A stretch of DNA of 21,041 nt from Nitrospirota bacterium. GTDB taxonomy: Bacteria > Nitrospinota_A > UBA7883 > JACRGQ01. The translations under genes and the position numbers were made by a program. Position 1 is the first letter of the stretch; the number at the start of each line of letters is the position of its first letter. The stretch is from assembly GCA_024275775.1 (NCBI GenBank), contig JAJRYM010000029.1:1-21041 (forward strand). Direction: 5' to 3'. This document shows positions 14,583 to 21,041 of the stretch, piece by piece. A model generated the notes under the pieces. That model had not been told where the DNA came from. It saw nothing but the letters and a program-made list of their open reading frames with translations, and did no database searches.

Positions 14583-16619
14583 TCAGGGCTTATGAGTGAA
14601 CAATGAGTTTATGTATTCCAATATTTCCTCCAGCGGACTGCCGGCGGTGAAGATTCTTCCTACTCCAAGTTCTTCAAGTTTTCGTATATCGTCTTCGGGA
14701 ATAATTCCGCCTCCTATGAGCCGGATATTTTCCCGCCCTTTTTCCCGCAGAAGTTCGAGTATCCGAGGAAACCATGTGTTATGCGCGCCGGAGAGGATGC
14801 TTAAACCGATTAAATCCGCCTGCTCGCGCACCGCCAGCGCAACGATGGATTCGGGGGTTTTTCTCAGCCCCGAATAGATAACCTGATAGCCGTTATCGGC
14901 CAGGAAATTCGCCAGCACCATCACGCCGCGGTCATGGCCGTCCTGCCCGGCCTTGCAGATAAGCAGTTTTCTTTTGCCGGAGAGCGGCGCCGGTGTAGCG
15001 GCAGGCAGGCCAGGTTCGCCGTAAGAGCCGTAAACTTCCTTAAAAGTGTCGCATATTTCGCCAACCGTCGCGTAAACCGATACCGCTTCCATAATGGGAG
15101 GCATAAGGTTTTCATCCCGTTCGGCGGTTTTTTTAAGATTTTCAAGCGCCCGCGCCACGGCCCGGCCGTCCCGTTTCTTTTTAATCGCTTCCAGCCTCTC
15201 GATCTGTTTTTCTTCCCCCAGCGGGTCGAGCCGCAAGGGGGGAATGCGCCATTTCTTTTTTTCACGGAAATCGTTTAAACCAACGATAATCCTCTGCTTC
15301 GCGTCAATCTCCTTTTGATAATCAAACGCCGCTTTTCTTATTTCCCTCTGCGGAAAACCTTCCTTGATGGCGGCCACCATCCCGCCCAAACCGTCAAGTT
15401 TTTCGAAGTAGCTGTAAACCTCCTCTTCCATCCGGTTTGTGAGCGATTCCAGATAATACGAACCTCCCAGAGGATCGATAGTATTCACTACCCCCGTTTC
15501 GTGGGCAATTATCTGCTGGGTGCGCAACGCTACGGTAACAGCCTCTTCCGAAGGGGTGGCATGGGTTTCGTCCATGGAATCGGTATGAAGCGATTGCGTG
15601 CCGCCCAGCACGCCCGCCAGCGCCTGTATGGCTACCCGGACGATGTTGTTCTGCGGCTGTTCGGCGGTAAGGGTGCATCCGGCCGTCTGGGTATGAAACC
15701 GCAGGAGCAGGGACGCGGGATTGCCAGGGCTGTATCTCTTCTTTATCTCTTTCGCCCAAATTCTTCTGGCGGCGCGGAATTTCGCTATCTCTTCAAAAAA
15801 ATCGTTATGGGCGTTAAAAAAGAAAGATAAGCGGGGCGCGAATTCGTCGATATCCAGCCCGGCTTTTATGCCCTCTTCGACATACGTCAGGCCGTCGTAC
15901 AGCGTGAAGGCCAGCTCCTGAACGGCGGTGGAGCCTGCTTCCCGTATGTGGTACCCGCTGATGCTTACGGGGTTCCATTTGGGAACGTTTTTTGTGGAAT
16001 AGACGATGGTATCCCGTATGAGTTTCAGGTGGGCCTCCGGCGGATAAATCCATTCCTTCTGCGCTATGAACTCTTTCAGGATGTCGTTCTGGATGGTGCC
16101 TCCAAGCTCTTGAAAATCGATTCCACGTTTTTCGGCGGTAACCAGATACATGGCGAACAGAATCGCCGCCGGCGCGTTAATCGTCATGGAAGTTGTTACC
16201 TTGTCCATAGGAATGCCGTCGAAAAGGATTTCCATATCTTCAAGGGAATCGACCGCCACTCCGCACCTTCCCACCTCGCCGTGGGACATCGGATGGTCGG
16301 AATCGCATCCCATCAGCGTGGGTAAATCGAAAGCTACGCTTAAGCCCATCTGCCCGCGTTCCAGCAGATATTTGAACCGCCGGTTCGTTTCCTCCGCAGT
16401 GCCCAGCCCGGCGAACTGGCGCATCGTCCACGGCCTTTCGCGGTACATGGTTTTATGGATACCGCGCGTAAACGGAAACTCGCCCGGAAAGCCGAGGTCT
16501 TTGAGATAATCGAAATCCTTCGGGTCGAGCGGACTGTAAAGAGCCTCTATCTCCATGCCGGAAAGGTTCGTAAATCGCTTTTCCGTTTTCAAAGAATCGG
16601 ATTCGTTTTTCTTTTTCAT
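14583..16619 (-). CDS. Single-chain B12-dependent acyl-CoA mutase with isobutyryl-CoA mutase-type specificity residues
   Basis: The 678-residue protein has an N-terminal mutase TIM barrel (about 30-510) and a C-terminal B12-binding domain with QDGHDRG and LSILSGAH. The order is that of methylmalonyl-CoA mutase. Aligning to Propionibacterium MCM with a constant offset of 20, Gln177 (TIQND) and His224 (SGYH) match MCM Gln197 and His244. Tyr89 becomes Phe69 (RQFAG) and Arg207 becomes Gln187 (IAQKEW). Phe/Gln at these sites is the isobutyryl-CoA mutase pattern; the lost Arg normally holds the substrate carboxylate. The likely reaction is isobutyryl-CoA to n-butyryl-CoA; isovaleryl/pivalyl-CoA is an alternative. 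No GTPase domain is fused, unlike IcmF. I chose ATG 16619 because the earlier in-frame start (16688) would overlap the preceding thiolase gene and add a non-family extension. Confidence 0.9.
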   Translation of the reverse strand: MKKKNESDSLKTEKRFTNLSGMEIEALYSPLDPKDFDYLKDLGFPGEFPFTRGIHKTMYRERPWTMRQFAGLGTAEETNRRFKYLLERGQMGLSVAFDLPTLMGCDSDHPMSHGEVGRCGVAVDSLEDMEILFDGIPMDKVTTSMTINAPAAILFAMYLVTAEKRGIDFQELGGTIQNDILKEFIAQKEWIYPPEAHLKLIRDTIVYSTKNVPKWNPVSISGYHIREAGSTAVQELAFTLYDGLTYVEEGIKAGLDIDEFAPRLSFFFNAHNDFFEEIAKFRAARRIWAKEIKKRYSPGNPASLLLRFHTQTAGCTLTAEQPQNNIVRVAIQALAGVLGGTQSLHTDSMDETHATPSEEAVTVALRTQQIIAHETGVVNTIDPLGGSYYLESLTNRMEEEVYSYFEKLDGLGGMVAAIKEGFPQREIRKAAFDYQKEIDAKQRIIVGLNDFREKKKWRIPPLRLDPLGEEKQIERLEAIKKKRDGRAVARALENLKKTAERDENLMPPIMEAVSVYATVGEICDTFKEVYGSYGEPGLPAATPAPLSGKRKLLICKAGQDGHDRGVMVLANFLADNGYQVIYSGLRKTPESIVALAVREQADLIGLSILSGAHNTWFPRILELLREKGRENIRLIGGGIIPEDDIRKLEELGVGRIFTAGSPLEEILEYINSLFTHKP

Positions 16620-16671
16620 GGCGCTCTCTTTCAATCTTTCTTTAAAAAGCGGCCGCAACCGCCGGCAGATG

Positions 16672-17856
16672 TTACCGCATAGTTTCAACGGCCATGCTTA
16701 CCGCGCCTCCGCCGCCGAGGCAGATGGCGGCCAGCCCGCTTCCTTTCCTTCTTCTGCGTGTCAGCAGATGAATCAGCGTTACAAGTATTCTCGCTCCGCT
16801 CGCCCCTATCGGATGGCCGAGCGCGATGGCGCCTCCATTGACGTTGAGCCGCGACGGGTTTAAACCGAGCTCTTTCGCTACCGCCAGCGTCTGCGCCGCG
16901 AATGCTTCGTTGATTTCCACAAAATCAAAATCATCCAGCTTTTTGCCGGTTTTTTTTAAAACAGCTTTTACGGCGTTCAATGGCGCAAGCGGATACCATT
17001 TCGGATCCCTGAACGCGGCGGAGTAACCCAATATTCTCGCAAGCGGCTTCAGGTTGAGCTTTTCCGTTTTTCTTTCCGACATTACAAGCAGAGCCGACGC
17101 GCCGTCGTTCAGGCCCGGCGCATTTCCGGCCGTGATGCTTCCGCTCTCCCCGAAAGCGGGGGAAAGCTGAGCGAGTTTTTTCAGGCCGGTATCCCGCCGT
17201 ATGGTTTCATCTTCCAGAATCGTTTTTTCCTTTTTGCCTATGCCGACCGCAACCGGAACAATTTCCTGCAGAAACTTCCCCTGCCTCGTAGCGGCCATGG
17301 CTTTCTTATGGCTCGAAAGGGCGAAAGCGTCCTGCTCTCTTCTGGTGATACCGTATTTCTTAGCCGTATGCTCGCATAATGTTCCCATGTGGGCGTCGTA
17401 AAGAAAATCCCACAGCCCGTCATGCACCATGGAATCGACCAATGCGGTGTTGCCCATTTTTTTGCCGGCTCGCAGTTCGCGCAGAAGAAACGGCGTGTTG
17501 CTCATGCTCTCCATACCTCCGGCGATAACTATTTCGGCGTCGCCGCTTTTGATGGCCTGCGCCGCCAGCGCCACAGCTTTAAGCCCCGACCCGCAGACCT
17601 TGTTAACCGTGAACGCGGAGATATTTTTCGGCAGACCGGCCATAACGGCGGCCTGTCTCGCGGGGTTCTGCCCCAATCCGGCGGAAACGACGTTGCCCAT
17701 TATTACCTCGTCAACTAAGGACGGTTTCAGCTTCGCTTTTTTTATCAGCGCTTCGATTACGGCGGCGCCGAGGCCAGGCGCGCTTAATGAAGAGAGAGAG
17801 CCCAAGAGCCTGCCGGTGGGAGTTCTTAACGCGCCGACGATTACCGGATTTTCCAT
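16672..17856 (-). CDS. Acetyl-CoA acetyltransferase (canonical thiolase)
   Basis: This is a complete 394-residue thiolase of the AtoB/PhaA/ThlA type, interconverting acetoacetyl-CoA and two acetyl-CoA. All four catalytic motifs are intact: nucleophile Cys88 in NKVCGSG, NEAFAAQ, the His in [10 protein letters not shown], and the base Cys in CLGGGGAV near the C terminus. A GAGGA ribosome binding site precedes ATG 17856. It lies 138 bases after the oxidoreductase gene, the widest gap in the operon, and 52 bases before the mutase. It contrasts with the second thiolase-fold gene of the operon, which lacks the nucleophile. Longer-chain 3-ketoacyl-CoA substrates cannot be excluded. Confidence 0.93.
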   Translation of the reverse strand: MENPVIVGALRTPTGRLLGSLSSLSAPGLGAAVIEALIKKAKLKPSLVDEVIMGNVVSAGLGQNPARQAAVMAGLPKNISAFTVNKVCGSGLKAVALAAQAIKSGDAEIVIAGGMESMSNTPFLLRELRAGKKMGNTALVDSMVHDGLWDFLYDAHMGTLCEHTAKKYGITRREQDAFALSSHKKAMAATRQGKFLQEIVPVAVGIGKKEKTILEDETIRRDTGLKKLAQLSPAFGESGSITAGNAPGLNDGASALLVMSERKTEKLNLKPLARILGYSAAFRDPKWYPLAPLNAVKAVLKKTGKKLDDFDFVEINEAFAAQTLAVAKELGLNPSRLNVNGGAIALGHPIGASGARILVTLIHLLTRRRRKGSGLAAICLGGGGAVSMAVETMR

Positions 17857-17994
17857 GATGGGTTCCTCGCAAAATCTTTTTTACCGCAAGGCAGTCTTTA
17901 CAGGTTTATTTTACCATTATTAACGGCGTCATTCGCCAGCCGGAGCGTTTTATCTCAAAAGGAAAAAACGCGCACGAAACAGCTTTGGTGCGGA

Positions 17995-19026
17995 TTAAGG
18001 GGTAAGAACTATCTTGCCGAATTTTTCGCCCCGCTCCATTAGCCGTACCGCCTCCACTCCCTTATCAAGCGGCAGTACGCTGTCTATCACCGGCTTGAGT
18101 TTGCCCGCCGACACAAGCTCCATCACCCGTATGTAATCTTCGTGGTTGCCCATGGTGCTCCCGATAATCTATATCTGTTTTCCGAAAATATACCGCGTAT
18201 CAAGCCGAGCGTCGTATCCGCTGGTGTTGCCCACGATTACAATCTTCCCGCCGCGCGCGGCCGCGCGCATGCTGTCCGGCAATGTGGCCTGCCCGACGTT
18301 ATCGACCACAACGTCAACGCCGCGCTTGTCCGTCATTTTGTATATAGTTTTCGCCCAGTCTGGGTTTTCGCGGTAGTTGATTACTTCGTCGGCGCCCAGC
18401 TCAACGGCACGCTTCATTTTCTTGCCGGAACTTGTGGTGGCATAAACCGTACAGCCCAAATGTTTAGCTATCTGAATCGCCGCGCTGTTTACTCCCCCGC
18501 CCGCCCCGATAACAAGCACCGACTGCCCCGCCTCTATTCCGGCACGGCGAACGAGCATACGCCATGCCGCCAGAAAAACCAGCCCGGCCGCCGCCGCGTT
18601 TTCATAGGAAAGATTTTCCGGCAGGCGGTAAAGATTCTTTGCGGGAACGACAGCGTACTCCGCGTGCGTTCCGGGAAGATGCTCGCCGATTATAACGTAA
18701 CCAGGGCTCACGCTATGCTCCCCCCGTTTTGTGTACTCATCTTCGAAGAGGTTTATGCCGGGATAGATGGATACGCGGTCGCCGGCCGATATATCGGAGA
18801 CTCCCTCCCCGACCTCTTCCACAATACCTGCGCCGTCCGAACCGCTTATATGGGGCAGGCGCAGGTCGAGCCCGCGCCATCCCCTGCATACCCATATATC
18901 GAGACGGTTCAAGGCGCTGGCTTTTATCCGAACGAGAGCTTCTCCCGCGCCGGGCGTCGGTTTCGACAGATCGAGAATCTCAAAGTTTTCTATTTCGCCG
19001 TGTTTCCGAAAGCCTAACGCGCGCAT
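17995..19026 (-). pseudogene. MDR-family oxidoreductase (quinone/alcohol dehydrogenase type) interrupted by an in-frame TAG
   Basis: Reading from ATG 19026, the frame gives an N-terminal GroES-like domain, then a Rossmann domain with VIGAGGGVNSAAIQIAK near 172-188. Codon 286 is TAG (18169-18171), after YIFGKQI. Beyond it the same frame continues for 57 sense codons (IIGSTMG... to GEKFGKIVLTP) to TAA at 17995-17997. Those residues are exactly what the family has at its C terminus, and the total of 343 codons is the normal length. TAG is used as the stop in at least three other genes here, so recoding is unlikely. Nonsense mutation or sequencing error are the simple explanations. The structural-zinc lobe keeps its length but has Leu93, Asp96, Thr99 and Ser107 where four Cys are usual. 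The start lies 4 bases after the acyl-CoA dehydrogenase stop, inside the operon. Confidence 0.82.
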
Positions 19027-19030
19027 TCCG

Positions 19031-20935
19031 TTATTCCTCTTCTTTGTATGGCCCTGAGCCGAATTGAGGGATATGCGACTGGTCCGGCTGTATGCCGGTG
19101 CCGCGGGCTTCCATGTCGGGCGTTTTTTCCGGTATCGCGTAATCACCGTTGGGAAGTTTATCTATTTCACTCATCGCCGCCTGCGCCGCAGGACGCATTG
19201 TTTTATCGGTGTTATCCCACAGCCCCTCAAGCGCCCTGTTTATTTCCTCTTTAGCAATGGCGGCAAGATGAGCGAAAGTTTTCATTTCCTCTTTGGCAGA
19301 GCCGTTTTTTTCCAGCCGGAGCGTCGCGTCCATTTTTGAAACCCCGCACGCGAGCGCGTGAATCCAGGTAACGGCCGTGCTTAACCTCTGCTGAATCATC
19401 TGCTTTGTGATGATGGTTTCTCTATGCTCAAGGAACATCCGCTTCACGCCGACATTCAGCGACTGAACATGGTTTTTGAGCTGTTTGCAAAACGGGGCGA
19501 GCGTTGCGTGCATTCCCCCTATCTTCGGAGCGGGCAGGCGAAGGCCGAGAAAAAGCTCTCCCGCCGTTTTCACCGCTTCCCTGAAATGCCGGAAAGGATT
19601 TTCTTTCATCTCCAGCAGATGTTCTCCCAGCCGTTTTGCGCCATAGCCGAATATGAAACTGTGCATAACCTCGTTGGCGCCTTCCACGATTATGTTGATG
19701 CGGCTGTCGCGCCAGACCCTCTCGATTACGTTTTCCGTCATATACCCTTCGCCGCCCATAATCTGCATGGCGTCGTCAACCACGCGGAACCCCATTTCCG
19801 AGCAGAATAGTTTGCATACGGCCGTTTCCAGCATGATATCTTCATCGCCGCGCTCAAGCATGCCGGTGGTTGTGTAAAGCATCGCTTTCATGGCATAGCA
19901 GATGGCCGTCATTTCCGCTATTTTATTCTGAATCATTTCAAACTCGGCTATGGGACGGCTGAATTGATGCCGTGTTTGCGCCCATTTAATCGCCTGCTCC
20001 TTGGCGTACTCGGCGGCTCCCAGCATCCCGGCCGAAAGGGTGCACCGGCCGATATCGAGGCAGGCAAGAGCGACTTTCAGCCCTTTGCCCTCCTCGTGCA
20101 GAAGGTTTTCCTTCGGCACCTTTACGTTTGTAAACCGTATGCGCGCCTGCCACGTGCCGCGAATGCCGCACTTGCTCCGGTTCCTGCTGAAAATATCCAT
20201 CCCTTCCATATCCGGCGAGCAGATGAACGCCGAAATTTTCCCTTTTTGTTTACCTGTATTGGGGTCGGTTACTTCCTGCTGTGCCATGACGGTAAACAGT
20301 CCGGCAATCGCTCCTGAAGTAGCCCACTTTTTCTCTCCGTTGAGAATGTAGTGCAGGCCGTCTTCGCTTAAGACCGCCGTGGTCTCCTGCCCGGCCGCGT
20401 CCGATCCCACGTTCGGTTCGGACAGGCAGAACGCGCTGAGCATCTCACTTGCCATGGCGGGCAGAAACCTCTTTTTCTGCTCTTCCGTCCCGAAAAGCCT
20501 TATGGCTCCGCAACCGATCGACTGATGCGCCGAGACCATGACCGCCGTCGACTGGCAGGTTCTTCCTATGCGATGCAACGCCCGTATATAGCTGGCAATC
20601 CCGAAACCGCCGCCGCCGTATTTTTCCGGGATGGTCATCCCCATTACTCCGATATCGAAAAGCCGTTTTACGACCCACTGAGGGATTTCCTGATTAACGT
20701 CGATTTCGAAATGCGGATGCTCGTTGCGGAGATAGCCGTCCAGCCGGGCAAGCAGTTCCTCACACCGTTCGCTTTCTTTTTCGCCGGGGTATGGGAAAAG
20801 CAGGTCTTCGCGGATATCGCCCCAGAAATAGCTTTTGATAACGCCATTCCGGTCGGGCTCCCGTCCGAGCATTTCCTCCGCCTGCTCAATCTGCCTGCGG
20901 TCTTTTTCGGAAACGTTTTCCGGAATGTGAACCAT
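19031..20935 (-). CDS. Acyl-CoA dehydrogenase, VLCAD-like with C-terminal extension
   Basis: This FAD flavoprotein introduces the 2,3 double bond into acyl-CoA. The 634-residue length matches the VLCAD/ACAD9-like type: an N-terminal extension of about 80 residues, the acyl-CoA dehydrogenase core (80-430), and a helical C-terminal domain. Core motifs are FCLSEPNVGSDA at 169-180, KKWATSG near 202-208, QIMGGEGYM at 391-399 and the likely catalytic base Glu418 in VEGANEV. It is the first gene of the minus-strand operon, with GGGAGG just before ATG and a promoter about 60 bases upstream. VLCAD-type enzymes often prefer long chains, so use on butyryl- or branched short-chain CoA is an inference from context. 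Confidence 0.92.
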   Translation of the reverse strand: MVHIPENVSEKDRRQIEQAEEMLGREPDRNGVIKSYFWGDIREDLLFPYPGEKESERCEELLARLDGYLRNEHPHFEIDVNQEIPQWVVKRLFDIGVMGMTIPEKYGGGGFGIASYIRALHRIGRTCQSTAVMVSAHQSIGCGAIRLFGTEEQKKRFLPAMASEMLSAFCLSEPNVGSDAAGQETTAVLSEDGLHYILNGEKKWATSGAIAGLFTVMAQQEVTDPNTGKQKGKISAFICSPDMEGMDIFSRNRSKCGIRGTWQARIRFTNVKVPKENLLHEEGKGLKVALACLDIGRCTLSAGMLGAAEYAKEQAIKWAQTRHQFSRPIAEFEMIQNKIAEMTAICYAMKAMLYTTTGMLERGDEDIMLETAVCKLFCSEMGFRVVDDAMQIMGGEGYMTENVIERVWRDSRINIIVEGANEVMHSFIFGYGAKRLGEHLLEMKENPFRHFREAVKTAGELFLGLRLPAPKIGGMHATLAPFCKQLKNHVQSLNVGVKRMFLEHRETIITKQMIQQRLSTAVTWIHALACGVSKMDATLRLEKNGSAKEEMKTFAHLAAIAKEEINRALEGLWDNTDKTMRPAAQAAMSEIDKLPNGDYAIPEKTPDMEARGTGIQPDQSHIPQFGSGPYKEEE

Positions 20936-20995
20936 GCGACCTCCCTCCGATATCGGCGTTCCCTTTTTAAGCCGGGGAATTTTGCGCCTGGCAGT

Positions 20996-21024
20996 ATTTT
21001 ATGCCCGCCGAGCCTTACTATCAA
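20996..21024 (-). promoter_or_regulatory. Sigma70-type promoter of the acyl-CoA operon
   Basis: On the minus strand TTGATA (21019-21024) and TAAAAT (20996-21001) are separated by exactly 17 bases, each one base from consensus. Transcription would begin near 20989 and give a leader of about 55 bases before ATG 20935. No other equally good promoter was noticed inside the operon, though the 138-base gap at 17857-17994 could hold a weaker one. Confidence 0.65.
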
Positions 21025-21041
21025 CACATCTTACGGGCAAA

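Noticed and set aside
14583..16619. Annotation as methylmalonyl-CoA mutase
   Set aside because: The overall family is right, but the Tyr and Arg that bind the methylmalonyl carboxylate are Phe and Gln here, so I prefer the isobutyryl-type reading.
16620..16688. Upstream start for the mutase
   Set aside because: It would overlap the end of the preceding thiolase gene and add a basic non-family stretch.
18169..18171. TAG as a pyrrolysine codon
   Set aside because: TAG is an ordinary stop for at least three neighbouring genes, and the enzyme family does not use pyrrolysine.

Overview
The window reads as a piece of a chromosome from a Gram-negative, heterotrophic bacterium with moderately high GC. 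It carries no mobile elements, no RNA genes that I can recognise and no CRISPR. The signal-peptide FecR protein with calcium-binding repeats suggests a Gram-negative envelope. The acyl-CoA gene set resembles those of deltaproteobacterial and uncultured-phylum genomes. I cannot assign a taxon from the sequence alone.

Layout. (1) Positions 1-1595, minus strand: a FecR-domain exported protein whose acidic calcium-binding repeats run off the left edge. (2) 1596-2169: an AT-rich divergent intergenic region. (3) 2170-4125, plus strand: acetoacetyl-CoA synthetase, followed by a leader-like region with a promoter-like site and hairpins. (4) 4298-7701, plus strand: a compact methylcitrate-cycle operon in the order prpD-prpB-prpC. 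(5) 7703-7750: a hairpin that can terminate the two converging transcription units. (6) 20935 down to 7718, minus strand: an eleven-gene acyl-CoA catabolic operon behind a good sigma70-type promoter at 20996-21024. Its order is acyl-CoA dehydrogenase, an MDR oxidoreductase broken by an in-frame TAG, a canonical thiolase, a B12-dependent acyl-CoA mutase, an MBL-fold hydrolase, an unusual thiolase, a DUF35 OB-fold partner, E1alpha, E1beta and E2 of a 2-oxoacid dehydrogenase, and 3-hydroxybutyryl-CoA dehydrogenase.

How the genes may work together. An automatic annotation would call the mutase methylmalonyl-CoA mutase. However, its two specificity residues are Phe69 and Gln187, at the positions of Tyr89 and Arg207 of the Propionibacterium methylmalonyl-CoA mutase, and this is the isobutyryl-CoA mutase pattern. 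With that change the window makes sense as branched-chain amino acid catabolism. The 2-oxoacid dehydrogenase would give isobutyryl-CoA from valine, and the mutase would convert it to butyryl-CoA. Acyl-CoA dehydrogenase, 3-hydroxybutyryl-CoA dehydrogenase and thiolase would then carry butyryl-CoA to acetyl-CoA. Propionyl-CoA, for example from isoleucine, would enter the methylcitrate cycle. Acetoacetate, for example from leucine, would be activated by acetoacetyl-CoA synthetase. A crotonase, the E3 lipoamide dehydrogenase and a mutase chaperone are not in the window.

Most unusual items: the single-chain mutase with isobutyryl-type residues; a thiolase with Gly in place of the nucleophilic Cys, locked by ATGA overlaps to a DUF35 protein and to E1alpha; the nonsense codon in the MDR gene; and the tandem calcium-binding repeats with a two-unit higher-order pattern.
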